In this document: piece after piece, positions 1 through 9,227 of the stretch
Numbering within the stretch: the stretch's first letter is position 1
How the letters are laid out: each line of letters opens with the position of its first letter
NCBI RefSeq assembly: GCF_014202115.1
Contig: NZ_JACHFW010000004.1
Coordinates: forward strand, 1 to 64,000
DNA: 64,000 nt
Direction: 5' to 3'
Source: Catenibacillus scindens
GTDB lineage: Bacteria > Bacillota > Clostridia > Lachnospirales > Lachnospiraceae
Translations under genes and position numbers: made by a program
Notes under the pieces: generated by a model
Database searches by the model: none
Told to the model about the DNA's origin: nothing
Seen by the model: the letters and a program-made list of their open reading frames with translations, nothing else

Positions 1-198
1 AACCCACTATCTACATCCTTCTCCCGGGAACTTGTCCACCATATCAGTTCATTATAAAAATCTTAGATTTTTGTCTTGACAACTGAGCCACTATAAAACG
101 CAACGATAACTAACTCTTTTTCATTTTCTATACTTGTAAAAATGGGGTTTTTAAGAACCCTTATATAAGTGCGTCCAAAAATCCACTTTATTTTTCAC
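1..198 (-). pseudogene. Degenerate 5' end of a further EPS-operon gene
   Basis: Downstream of the last glycosyltransferase a GTG at 196-198 follows a good AAGGAG site. The frame begins MKNKVDFWTHLYKG and then hits a stop. A second frame continues with FLKNPIFTSIENEKELVIV and also stops before the window edge. This looks like the start of a gene broken by at least one frameshift and one nonsense codon. The product cannot be recognised from so little sequence. It lies in the AT-rich distal part of the EPS operon where other genes are also broken. Confidence 0.3.
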
Positions 199-207
199 TC
201 TTTCTCC

Positions 208-1179
208 TTAATAGTCCAAATAAGATTTAACGGAAAAAGCAAGAACAACTAAGCCATACAATTTATGGCGAAGAAGCCATACCATTGCCGCCTTTTTTAA
301 ATTCAACCTATTCAGTTCAACCTTGTCAATCGCCAATCTACATGGACCTTGTAATACATAATCTTTAAGTGCGTGAATTCTTTCAGAAAGATTTAAATGA
401 TTTTCACTGTGGCAAATATTCTGACCCGTTATAATCCAAACTCCATTTACAATCAAATAATTATATTGATCTGTGATTCTACTATCGTTGCATTTATTTA
501 ATCTAGCAAGTAACTCTGAACAAAAGGTCCTTTCATTTTCTAGGCTGTTCTTTTGATATTTATGGATGGCCGATTGGGTATTGGGAATGTATTGATACAT
601 TTCGCAATTCACAATCTCCACTTTGCCACATTCCAATGCTACATCTAAATTAAAAAGCATATCCTCCCCGTGAAATAGATTTTCATTAAATCGGATATGA
701 TTATTCTCTATCATTTTTCTTTTATATGCCTTTGCCCAAACCGCATTTAATTTGACTTCATTAGGATTGTTATTTGATAAAATTTTTAATATTAAGCCAT
801 TCCCACAAAATGATTTATTTTTTTCTGATATCGCCTTATGAGTAAAAGCAACAAATTCAGTTGAGGCACATACATCTAATAACTTACTGTTGACATTAGC
901 TATTAGAAGATCATCAGAATCAACAAATACAATCCATTCCCCTTTTGCATGATTTAATCCAATATTTCTAGCAGAACTCACGCCACCATTTACTTTATGT
1001 ATTGCAGTTACCTGTATATATTTTGCTTCATATCTATCACATATTTCTGCGGTTTCATCTATTGAGCCGTCATCAACTATAATAATTTCATCATCAGGAT
1101 CAGAATTTCTTATTATACTTTGTAGACATTTTTCAAGATACTTGCCGCCGTTATACACTGGAATTATATAACTAATCAT
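208..1179 (-). CDS. Glycosyltransferase family 2 (EPS)
   Basis: A 323-residue GT-A fold glycosyltransferase. It opens with the family 2 signature MISYIIPVYNGGKYLEKCL, followed by DDEIIIVDDGS and VFVDSDDLL, the DxD-type motif that binds the nucleotide-sugar with a metal ion. FHGEDMLFNLD, near residue 165, fits the ED catalytic-base region. It probably adds one sugar to the lipid-linked EPS repeat unit at the inner membrane face. Its start overlaps the stop of the preceding GT2 gene by 8 nt, so the two are translationally coupled. The gene is AT-rich compared with the proximal EPS genes. Donor and acceptor sugars cannot be inferred. Confidence 0.85.
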   Translation of the reverse strand: MISYIIPVYNGGKYLEKCLQSIIRNSDPDDEIIIVDDGSIDETAEICDRYEAKYIQVTAIHKVNGGVSSARNIGLNHAKGEWIVFVDSDDLLIANVNSKLLDVCASTEFVAFTHKAISEKNKSFCGNGLILKILSNNNPNEVKLNAVWAKAYKRKMIENNHIRFNENLFHGEDMLFNLDVALECGKVEIVNCEMYQYIPNTQSAIHKYQKNSLENERTFCSELLARLNKCNDSRITDQYNYLIVNGVWIITGQNICHSENHLNLSERIHALKDYVLQGPCRLAIDKVELNRLNLKKAAMVWLLRHKLYGLVVLAFSVKSYLDY

Positions 1180-2104
1180 TTTTGTTTCCTTCTCTCATAG
1201 GGACAAGTTTTATCATTATATATGCCAACTTATATTTTATGTTAAAACTGTTGTCTATCAAAAAATCAAAGTTTTCCTTTTTGATTCTCTTAATTATTTC
1301 GTTGCGGTATATGTAATGTGACTTATCCAATTTAATCATTTTCCAAATTGACAAGCAATGTCTAATATACTGATGCTTATATTGAATATATATAATTTTG
1401 TTTGCTTTGATTATGCTTTTACTTAGTAAGTAATCGTATACATTTATTGCCGACATTCGTTTATCATTGAATACATTTGCGCTCGCACTTACACCTCTAT
1501 GCTCATAAAAATATAAGGCATCATTTATAATTTTAAAAGTTGATATCTTTTCAATGAAATCGACACAAAAACAGAGATCTTCACACATATGAACATCATC
1601 ACGAAAGCGTATATCATTGTCAACTATAACTTTCCTCTTAAAGGCTTTATTCCATACAAATCCCCTAAAAGAATAATTACCCGAGATAAGCATTAATGCT
1701 TCTTCCCGACTATAGAAATTATTAGATAATGGCTTTACATGATTTTTTGTTCCATTATCCAGAAAATTGTAAAAGACTAAATCTTCCCCATTTAAATTAG
1801 TGCATAACGTTTGAAGTAAACCTTTGTCGATATAATCATCTGCGTCTACAAAGATGATATAATCTCCTTTAGCAGAATTTATTCCAATGTTTCTGGCTGA
1901 CGATACACCTTGATTATTTTTTCTAATCACCTTAATTCTGGAATCACTGTCAGAATATGCTTTTAGAATTTCCGGACTACTATCAGAAGATCCATCATCT
2001 ACGGCAATTAACTCAAAATTCTGGAAGGTTTGAGCTAATATACTATTTATACACCTCTTTAAGTATTTTTCACTATTGTAAACTGGTATGATAATACTAA
2101 ACAT
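1172..2104 (-). CDS. Glycosyltransferase family 2 (EPS)
   Basis: A family 2 glycosyltransferase of about 310 residues with MFSIIIPVYNSEKYLKRC, LIAVDDGSSD, GVSSARNIG and IIFVDADDYID. The last is the metal and nucleotide-sugar binding motif. The frame stays open upstream to 2185. I prefer the ATG at 2104 because it follows AGGTGAAATA at normal spacing and begins directly with the GT2 fold. It overlaps the next gene by 8 nt. Sequence similarity to that neighbour (same motif order, GVSSARNIG in both) suggests an old duplication or a shared cassette origin. Sugar specificity is unknown. Confidence 0.85.
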   Translation of the reverse strand: MFSIIIPVYNSEKYLKRCINSILAQTFQNFELIAVDDGSSDSSPEILKAYSDSDSRIKVIRKNNQGVSSARNIGINSAKGDYIIFVDADDYIDKGLLQTLCTNLNGEDLVFYNFLDNGTKNHVKPLSNNFYSREEALMLISGNYSFRGFVWNKAFKRKVIVDNDIRFRDDVHMCEDLCFCVDFIEKISTFKIINDALYFYEHRGVSASANVFNDKRMSAINVYDYLLSKSIIKANKIIYIQYKHQYIRHCLSIWKMIKLDKSHYIYRNEIIKRIKKENFDFLIDNSFNIKYKLAYIMIKLVPMREGNKND

Positions 2105-2225
2105 TATTTCACCTATTTCAATCAATTTACTCTCCCAACTGCGATAATCATTATTGCCATAGATCCACCATACCTCATTAAGCATAAAATCAGCACATTA
2201 TACAAATAGCTGTCAACAGATTACT

Positions 2226-3422
2226 CTATTTTTTTGCTATCTTAACTATTGCACGATAAATTCCCATGTGATAAATTATCACTTTTAATCTTTCAATTAT
2301 ATAATCGTTTATTTTTATCGGAACAAATTTCTGAACTATTTCTTTCATATCATACTTATCTAAAGCTATATAAAACTGTGAGCGCAGCGGGTGAGGAACA
2401 GCTGAATTTAAAACCATGATCCCATCAAGCTTGATAGCCTTCTTCGTTTCGACTGAGTAAATATCGTATTTATCTTTTATTAAATCAAGGATGTCTTCCC
2501 CTTTTTTCGACTGTACAATAACATTAGTAAAGCCTTTATCATCATCTTTTAACCCATCCACAAGATCAGAAGCGTGCCAACAATCATATATTGTAAAATC
2601 ACTGCACCGATCTAATGTTTTAAAAGGGCATTGATAACAAATTGGCCTCGATGCTATTTCACTAAAGAAGCACTTTAACATTAAATCAACACGTGCACTT
2701 CCAAAATATGGTTTTCTATTTGCAAAGGATATCTTCATCGTCCCGCTATGGTATCCATATGTTTTATTTCTGAAGGAGATTTTTTTTATCTGTGGACTAT
2801 ATTTTTCTCTTTGATAGTTCAAATATTTCTCCCAAAGCTTCGGTGAAGGAGTGCCATGGCAGACCAAATCTACTGTTATAAGTCGAGTATAACTTTTACG
2901 TAAAAATGATTTCAGACCATTAACCTGACATGGAGTTCCCACGAAACATACAGTTCGTTCTTCTTCAAGATACTTTCTTATCTTTTTATAGCAATTTCCA
3001 AGGTCACTTTGTACATATTTTGAACCTCTAATATTAGCTAAATCGTCTGCTTTCCAATCTTTTTCAATTATAATATGTTTGACCTTAAAATTTTCATCGT
3101 ATGCCGCCGCACAAATTATTCCATTCCTTTCTAAAACATATGTAATCAAAGGAGTGACGAAACCACCTGATGTGCTATCCATTAAAACATTTTCATTCTT
3201 TGCTCGTGTGACATAAGATTTTTTTTCTTCTTCGCTTTGTAATGGCTTATTTTCAACCGGACATACATTATTACAAAGGCCACAGTTATTACATAAATTT
3301 TTGTCTACTACAGGGTATAAAAAGCCTTCTTCGTCCGGAAGCATTTTTATTGCCCCATTTGCACACACATTCGCACATGATGTACAACCACAGCATCGCA
3401 ATTTATCTGTAATATCTAACAT
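2226..3422 (-). CDS. Coenzyme F420 hydrogenase/dehydrogenase beta-subunit family protein (EPS cluster)
   Basis: A 398-residue iron-sulfur protein. The N-terminus carries two ferredoxin-type clusters: CCGCTSCANVC near residues 10-20 and CNNCGLCNNVCP near 43-54. The FrhB-like N- and C-terminal domains follow, with STSGGFVTPL, RGSKYVQSDLG, FVGTPCQV and CHGTPSPKLW. Proteins of this family often sit beside polysaccharide pyruvyltransferases in surface polysaccharide loci. Here the next gene is one, separated by 9 nt. I infer a redox role in sugar or pyruvyl modification, but no reaction is established for this branch. The start at 3422 has GAGGTG about 10 nt upstream. Confidence 0.8.
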   Translation of the reverse strand: MLDITDKLRCCGCTSCANVCANGAIKMLPDEEGFLYPVVDKNLCNNCGLCNNVCPVENKPLQSEEEKKSYVTRAKNENVLMDSTSGGFVTPLITYVLERNGIICAAAYDENFKVKHIIIEKDWKADDLANIRGSKYVQSDLGNCYKKIRKYLEEERTVCFVGTPCQVNGLKSFLRKSYTRLITVDLVCHGTPSPKLWEKYLNYQREKYSPQIKKISFRNKTYGYHSGTMKISFANRKPYFGSARVDLMLKCFFSEIASRPICYQCPFKTLDRCSDFTIYDCWHASDLVDGLKDDDKGFTNVIVQSKKGEDILDLIKDKYDIYSVETKKAIKLDGIMVLNSAVPHPLRSQFYIALDKYDMKEIVQKFVPIKINDYIIERLKVIIYHMGIYRAIVKIAKK

Positions 3423-3431
3423 TATTTTGAT

Positions 3432-4600
3432 TCACCTCAGATTACTAAAAGCTTGATTCAAAAAATCCTCCGTAATTTTTTTGAGCTTTTTTAAATGTTC
3501 GTTTACAATTTCATAATCAATTTTTGACTCTAATTGATCTACCAAGTTCATACTTCTATTGTATTTTCTGTCCTGTAATTCTAGATTATCACATAGCGTT
3601 TCTATTCTTGAATTTTTCGAGTGTTTGGAGTTTTCAGAATAACGGCTAAATATAATAAAAGGCTTTTGATGTATTATAGAAAAGCATGAACCATGATATG
3701 AATCCGTACAAATATACTTAGCATCACGAAGTAAGTTCAGAAATCGATCAGGTCCTACATCATATGGCGCAAAGTCCCCAAACTTTTCATCATCAGCAAC
3801 ATATTGGTCTAAGTGCCGCAACGTAACTACTTTACATCCTAGTTGATTTGCCGCCTCCCTTACCACTTCTCGATATTCGGAATTTTTCCCTAAAAAGTAG
3901 GCGAAAATATAAGGGTGATTAAATTCCTTATTTACTGGTATAAGTTTTTCCCATCCACTTTTATCAAACATAAATACAGGATCGAGGATTACTGGCACTT
4001 TCCTTCCAGTTAATTCTTTAACTATTTCTGCGCCACGGTTTTCCCTCATACTTATATAATCTATTCGGTTTAGATAATAGGCAGTTCTTTTAATCTGATA
4101 CCAAGGAATTTGTTTTACACCAAAACTAGATGCATATGAGATCTTTCTAATTTTATCTGGGACGAACATTAAGTTAAAAAAATTTGTTGGTAACCCAGCA
4201 GGAGACCAAAGCTGATCGCTACCGGTTATGACAGCTTCGTACCGTTCAGCTCCCTTTTTCAATTTTTCATACCCCAAAAACACAGGAGAAAGTTTCACAA
4301 ATTTTTCTTCTTTAAATTTTTCAAAAGCTTTCTTCCTAATTGCATCGTTCCTTGCAAACTCTGGATACTTTTTTTCCCCCGTTTCTTTAGAAACAATTCA
4401 TACTTATCATTAAGTAGCACACTATTCAATAGACGTGGTAACGATTTTATCATGCCTATAAGGGAGTTTTCTTTTTGGTATTGAATAAGTTCGTATTCAA
4501 CGCCACGTGCTTCAAGCATTGAAATTGTAGCATACGCTTGCAGCATTCCCCCATAATTTTCATGAAAGTATTTTATACAAACTCCAATCACTTTTTTCAA
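3432..4600 (-). pseudogene. Polysaccharide pyruvyltransferase family, split by a frameshift
   Basis: Two overlapping frames together make one pyruvyltransferase of roughly 385 residues. The upstream part (4295-4600) begins VIGVCIKYFHENYGGMLQAYA, the usual family start, with a GTG at 4591 or a TTG at 4600. The downstream part (3432-4298) contains VITGSDQLWSP, MRENRGAEIV and CTDSYHGSCFS, conserved family motifs. The reading frame changes at a run of five G and seven A on the coding strand (4369-4380). One extra A or G there would restore a continuous reading through KYPEFARNDAIRKKAFEKF. It may be a true pseudogene, a slippage-controlled gene or a homopolymer sequencing error. Normal function would be transfer of pyruvate from PEP to a sugar. 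Confidence 0.8.
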
Positions 4601-4604
4601 CCTT

Positions 4605-5747
4605 TCATTTGGTATTTATTATTTCTTTATATATTTTTTCCATTTGATCCCATGATACTTGAGTTCGAAATTCCTCAGCTTTCTCGACACAACTTTTTGA
4701 CATACTATTTCGAATTTTCATATCTGATAGCAGTTGAATTTTTTCTGCAAAAGCATGCGCATCCATTGGATTACATAAATAACCTGTTTTACCATTTATG
4801 ACATAGTCTTTAATACCTTGAACATTAGATCCAACTACGGGTACTCCTGAAGCTAGTGCTTCTATCCCAGCTAATCCAAGCCCTTCTCTTAATGATGGGA
4901 GTACAACTATATCAGCGCAATGAGTAATTTCAGGTATATCTCTACGAAAGCCCAACAGTATTAACCTAACATTTAAATCATGCGCCAATTTTTGTAATAA
5001 GTCTGTTGTCCCTTCTCCTACCATTGCCTTGCCACATATTACGAACACATAATGTGGGTCTCCTATTTCGGATAATGCTTTAATAATTATTTGCTGATTT
5101 TTTCTCAGAGACAATTCACCAACAGAAAGCACCATTAAATCATCATTTTTGATTCCAATTTTTTTTCGATATTCATTGTGATCTATATTCACATTGTGAT
5201 ATATATTTGTATCTACGCCTACTCCATTTATGTGATATACTTTTTTGCACTTCATTTTTTTTACTGTTGCATAATCTTCCCAGTTAATAGTGATGATGGC
5301 GTCACTAATACAAGAACAGAGCCATTCTGTCAATCCATAAATCAATTTATTTTTTATACTTGACCCTTTAGGGAAAGCAAGTCCATGCGTTGTGTAAATA
5401 ATTTTACTTCCTTTATTTCTGTAGTACAGAGCTGCAACTCTAACAATTGCACTAACAATTGGTGTATGGCAATGAATTACTTCATAAAAGTTTTCTTTTA
5501 ACAATCGTTTGATTTGCCTATACGCTATAAAACTTTGCTTGCTTATAGGAGACGATGATGAAAAATCAACCTGATGATATATGACTCCTTTAGCAAGAAA
5601 AAACTCATCAACATTAAAAGTTACAATGCCTTTCGAATTTGCAGCACAATGAACTTCAAATCCCATTTTCTGGAGTAGAAGCATATCATGCAGGAGAAAC
5701 CCCTTAGCAAATCCTGCCGTTGATGAAACAATTAATGCTTTCCTCAT
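4605..5747 (-). CDS. Glycosyltransferase family 4 (EPS)
   Basis: A 380-residue GT-B fold enzyme. The N-terminal domain shows GFLLHDMLLLQKMGFEVH and HCHTPIVSAIVR. The C-terminal domain has LSVGELSLRKNQ and PSLREGLGLAGIEALASG, which is the glycogen-synthase-like nucleotide-sugar binding region with the E-x7-E pattern. It is likely a retaining glycosyltransferase acting on the undecaprenyl-linked repeat unit in the cytoplasm. GAGGAAAAGAAT precedes the ATG. Codon composition is AT-rich like the genes downstream but unlike the radical SAM gene just upstream, so a compositional boundary lies at about 5,750-5,800. Confidence 0.88.
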   Translation of the reverse strand: MRKALIVSSTAGFAKGFLLHDMLLLQKMGFEVHCAANSKGIVTFNVDEFFLAKGVIYHQVDFSSSSPISKQSFIAYRQIKRLLKENFYEVIHCHTPIVSAIVRVAALYYRNKGSKIIYTTHGLAFPKGSSIKNKLIYGLTEWLCSCISDAIITINWEDYATVKKMKCKKVYHINGVGVDTNIYHNVNIDHNEYRKKIGIKNDDLMVLSVGELSLRKNQQIIIKALSEIGDPHYVFVICGKAMVGEGTTDLLQKLAHDLNVRLILLGFRRDIPEITHCADIVVLPSLREGLGLAGIEALASGVPVVGSNVQGIKDYVINGKTGYLCNPMDAHAFAEKIQLLSDMKIRNSMSKSCVEKAEEFRTQVSWDQMEKIYKEIINTK

Positions 5748-5790
5748 ATTCTTTTCCTCTTCACCATACCGACAATGGTTCTAATACAAA

Positions 5791-6984
5791 TTATCTGTTC
5801 ATCTGCTGTGCAATATCCGCATCGACAATTTCCTCGCCAGTCTTATCCTTCAACTGCTCCTTGCTGGCTTCGCTCAAGCCATCATTGACCACAGCGCACA
5901 AGTCACAGGTACTGCACTTATCCAGTTCTTCCTTGGTCACCTTACCGTCACGATAATCGCGGCAAATTTTCAGCTCATACATACTGTACGGGTGCTTGGT
6001 GAACAGAGCCTTGAACTTGTGACGCAGCACCCACCAGGCGGGAACCCAAATGTACTTGTGCATGGCCGGGGAAACCGAGCCGATCATCCAGCAATCGCGG
6101 TCACAATGGCGCACCTTATTGCGCACCGCATCGGCCTCGGGGCTGTTCCACAGTTCATCCCAGGTCTGAGTGTTCAGGTTGCCCATAACCTCCTTGTCCT
6201 TGGTGCCATTGCAGGGCATAACATCGCCGTATGGGTCGATGAAGAAGGTGTCAAAACTCATATCACAGGGCAGCAGGCGCTTCTGGCCGTAGATGTAGTT
6301 AATCAGGCCATGATTGAAGTAGGCACGGAACCATTTCTTGGGGCTGTTGCTGCGCAGCAGCTCATTGATGAGGTTTTCAAAGTTCTTGGCCACCATCGGG
6401 CGGTCATGGATGATGTTCTTTGCCTCCACAAAGTAGAAGCTGTTGTGCAGGGAAGCCGTTGCAAACTCCATGCCCATCTCGTTGGAGATGTTGTACAGCG
6501 GTACCAGGTCAGGGGCGTTTTTATCCTGCACGGTCATGCCGAAGCCAACGTCCTTCATGCCCATCTCGCGCAGGGTTTTCAGCGTCTGGTAGCCGCGCTG
6601 GTAGCCATTTTGCAGGCCGCGAATCTCGTTATTGGTCTGCTCCAGACCTTCAATAGAGATGCGGATACCGATCTGCGGGAACTCTTTGCAGAGATCAACA
6701 ATACGGTCGGTAAAGAAGCCGTTGGTCGAGATCACGATACGGTCACTCTTTTTGTACAGTTCCCGTACGATGTCTTTCAGGTCCGTGCGAATGAACGGTT
6801 CACCGCCGGTAATGTTGGTAAAGTACATCGGCGGCAACTTTTTGATCGTCTCGATGCTGATCTCTTCTTCCGGCTTCGAAGGTGCTTTGTACCGGTTGCA
6901 CATGGAGCAACGCGCATTGCAGCGGTAAGTCACGATCACGGTGCCGTTCAGTTTTTTGTTGGTAGTTGCTTTATTGCTAGCCAT
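5791..6984 (-). CDS. Radical SAM/SPASM protein in EPS cluster
   Basis: A protein of about 397 residues with the radical SAM motif CNARCSMCNRY near residue 20, GGEP at TNITGGEPFIRTDL, and a cysteine-rich C-terminal half including LLPCDMSF, VMPCNGTKD, CDRDCW and CSTCDLC, consistent with a SPASM-type auxiliary cluster domain. It sits between glycosyltransferases, so I infer modification of a carbohydrate or carrier, not of the peptide encoded 8 kb upstream, but the substrate is unknown. An in-frame start at 7026 would overlap the upstream gene. The ATG at 6984 is favoured because AAAGGA lies about 7 nt before it. GC content is higher than in the genes downstream. Confidence 0.8.
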   Translation of the reverse strand: MASNKATTNKKLNGTVIVTYRCNARCSMCNRYKAPSKPEEEISIETIKKLPPMYFTNITGGEPFIRTDLKDIVRELYKKSDRIVISTNGFFTDRIVDLCKEFPQIGIRISIEGLEQTNNEIRGLQNGYQRGYQTLKTLREMGMKDVGFGMTVQDKNAPDLVPLYNISNEMGMEFATASLHNSFYFVEAKNIIHDRPMVAKNFENLINELLRSNSPKKWFRAYFNHGLINYIYGQKRLLPCDMSFDTFFIDPYGDVMPCNGTKDKEVMGNLNTQTWDELWNSPEADAVRNKVRHCDRDCWMIGSVSPAMHKYIWVPAWWVLRHKFKALFTKHPYSMYELKICRDYRDGKVTKEELDKCSTCDLCAVVNDGLSEASKEQLKDKTGEEIVDADIAQQMNR

Positions 6985-7009
6985 TGTTTTGTCCTTTCTT
7001 TTCTTCTTG

Positions 7010-8215
7010 TTACTTTGCTGCGCCATAAATAGGCAGCATTTTTTTGTAATAAGCCTCTATCGTATCGAATGTAATCGCCTTGCAGTTTTCTGTGTATTGG
7101 TCGGTCAACGCATGGTTAGACCACAACGTCTGGATTTTTTCTTTCAGGTCATCCGCGTTACCGCTCTCAAACAGAGCGCCAGTTTTACCGACCTCAATCA
7201 GTTCTGGAATACCGCCTATATTGGCCCCCAGCACCGGGGTGCCATACATCTGGCTTTCCATAACCGAGAACGGGCAGTTTTCGTACCACTCGGACGGGTA
7301 GACACTAAACCGGGCTTCCCGGATCAGTTTTTCCAGCGCCTCGCCGCGCTGAAAGCCAACGTTTTTGATATTGGGGATACCGCTCAGCTCACTTTCAAGC
7401 GGGCCTGTGCCGGCGAAAATAAACTGCACATCGGGAAGTTCCTTGCAAACCCGAACCAGGGTGTCAATTCCTTTTTCTTTGGAAAATCGGCCAAAGTACA
7501 GGACGTAATCTTTCTTGGGGGTATCTTTCCACTCCACCTTGTCCACAAAGTTGTGCAGTGCCACCGTCTTTTGCGCGAACAGCGGATTGCTGTCCATCTT
7601 CGTTTTAAGAAACTGGGAGCAGCAGATCATGGTATCGATGTATTTGTACGCGCCGTTCAATTTCCAAAATTCAGCCTCCAGCATCCCGATGGCTGACTTG
7701 GCGGTGCTGCCGTGGATGCACTTGCCTTTTACGCAATTCAGAAAGTGCCCGCCCAGGCATTTCTCGCAATTCTCGCCGGTGTTGGGGTTGTTGCACATAT
7801 GGTTCGGGCAGATGAGCTGGTAGTCGTGGGCCGTGAACACGATACGACAGGGGTGACCCTGCTTCCGCCATTTCTGGATTTCAAGGATGATGCTGGGCGT
7901 CAGTTGGTAGTTGAAGTTGTTCAAATGACAGACATCCGGCTTGAAATCCTCCAAAACAAGGCGCAACTTCTTACGGGCCTCAGTGGAGTAGATGGTTTTG
8001 ATCGGGTAGGCCAACTTTGCTAGCTTGGAACCGCCGTGGAAGTCCATATCACTGGTGTAAGCGTTCACACGGTTGCCCACGCAGCGTCCTTCGTGTTCCA
8101 TGCCGAAGTACTGCACTTCATGGCCTTGACTTTTTAGATAATCTCCTAATTTAAATATGTAGGTTTCGCTACCGCCGTTGGGGTAGAGGAACTTGTTGAT
8201 CATTAGAATTCGCAT
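7010..8215 (-). CDS. Glycosyltransferase family 4 (EPS)
   Basis: A 401-residue GT-B glycosyltransferase beginning MRILMINKFLYPNGGSETY, with the glycine-rich donor-proximal loop, DVCHLNNFNYQL, FTAHDYQLICPNHMC, a small cysteine cluster (CNNPNTGENCEKCLGG) and the C-terminal YFGRFSKEKGIDTL and SEWYENCPFSVMESQMYGTPV motifs. The cysteine-bearing insert after the HDY motif is common in one GT4 subgroup of surface polysaccharide loci. AAAGGAC precedes the ATG. Donor sugar is unknown. Confidence 0.88.
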   Translation of the reverse strand: MRILMINKFLYPNGGSETYIFKLGDYLKSQGHEVQYFGMEHEGRCVGNRVNAYTSDMDFHGGSKLAKLAYPIKTIYSTEARKKLRLVLEDFKPDVCHLNNFNYQLTPSIILEIQKWRKQGHPCRIVFTAHDYQLICPNHMCNNPNTGENCEKCLGGHFLNCVKGKCIHGSTAKSAIGMLEAEFWKLNGAYKYIDTMICCSQFLKTKMDSNPLFAQKTVALHNFVDKVEWKDTPKKDYVLYFGRFSKEKGIDTLVRVCKELPDVQFIFAGTGPLESELSGIPNIKNVGFQRGEALEKLIREARFSVYPSEWYENCPFSVMESQMYGTPVLGANIGGIPELIEVGKTGALFESGNADDLKEKIQTLWSNHALTDQYTENCKAITFDTIEAYYKKMLPIYGAAK

Positions 8216-8230
8216 ATTATATTTGTCCTT

Positions 8231-9227
8231 TTACTTTGATTTCGATGCCACCAGCACTGGTATTTTGCTTTCCGCAACATAAATCACTTTTTTCATAACA
8301 ACCGCAAAAATAATGGTTGCCGTCAATACCAACACAACAGTGATCAGATACTGTAACCAGCCGTTTCCGAACCTGGTGTTCAGCCCCAACCGCTCAATCA
8401 TGCGGAACAACACCATGTGGGACAGGTAAATTTCCATGCTGATATTGCTGAAGAATCGGGTAATGCGGCTCTCCAGTACCCCCCCCCCGCACAACAATTG
8501 TACATATCAAAAGACACACGGATACAAGCAAGCAAGTCATCGAATACTCGCCTATCAGATAATAGGCCACAACAGACACCGCAGTCAGAATCACTGCAAA
8601 GTAGGGGTTGATCTTGGTCAGCTCTTTGCGGTAGAGATAAATCAACCCACCCGCCAGGAAGAAACACGCGCTATACAGGATATTTGAACGTTCAACCTCA
8701 AAATATTCTGCGCAAACAAAGTTGTACAAAAGGCTGACAGCGAAGGAAATCCACGCCCGCTTCTTGTTGGCAAGTAATACGCAGAAAAACGGGAAGCAAA
8801 GGTAAAAGACAAATATCAGCCCCAAGAACCAGCCCACGCCGATCACACTGATATTACCGGCATTGGGCAGGAACCCAAACAGCAGGGTCAAATCAGCAAA
8901 TGCCTCATACACTGCATTCCGAGAAGGCGAAAGCAGCACATCGATCAGCACCAGAATGCCAAAGAATGGCAGAATTTTCTTGAACCGTTTGGCGTAAAAA
9001 TCCGATAGTGAAATTTGTTGATTCTTGACCTTCTCGTAATACCCGCAGCACATACCAAATGCTGACACCGTCATAAATAAAAAGACAAAGTTTGTGAAGG
9101 ATGGAATTACGGTATTGTAAAAATAGCCGCCGATCTCATAGTCGTTATTTGCCCGCAAGTGCATCATCATGATCCCGATGCAGGCAATCATGCGTAGGCC
9201 ATCTATGGCTCCATATCGTTCCTTCAT
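8231..9227 (-). pseudogene. OafA/YrhL-type membrane acyltransferase, out of frame at a G10 tract (possible phase-variable gene)
   Basis: An acyltransferase-3 family membrane protein. The N-terminus has YGAIDGLRMIACIGIMMMH, including the catalytic-type His region, followed by several hydrophobic helices. The C-terminal part, SNISMEIYLSHMVLFRMIE, lies in a different frame. The two frames meet at a run of ten G on the coding strand (8479-8488 as C). A run of 9 or 12 would give one continuous protein of about 333 residues; with 10 the product ends about 35 residues past the tract. The ATG at 9227 (TGATG overlap with the preceding stop) has GAGGAG 7 nt upstream. Family members O-acylate sugars of surface polysaccharide. 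Confidence 0.85.
8479..8488. repeat. Homopolymeric G10/C10 tract inside the acyltransferase gene
   Basis: Ten consecutive C on the plus strand (G on the coding strand) sit two thirds of the way into the acyltransferase gene. Tracts of this length are prone to slipped-strand mispairing and underlie contingency loci in other bacteria. Frame arithmetic shows lengths divisible by three are ON and the length seen here is OFF. Confidence 0.9.

Noticed and set aside
5992-7032. A 346-residue plus-strand ORF
   Set aside because: It lies entirely opposite the radical SAM gene, which has clear motifs; the long frame is a by-product of its GC-rich third positions.
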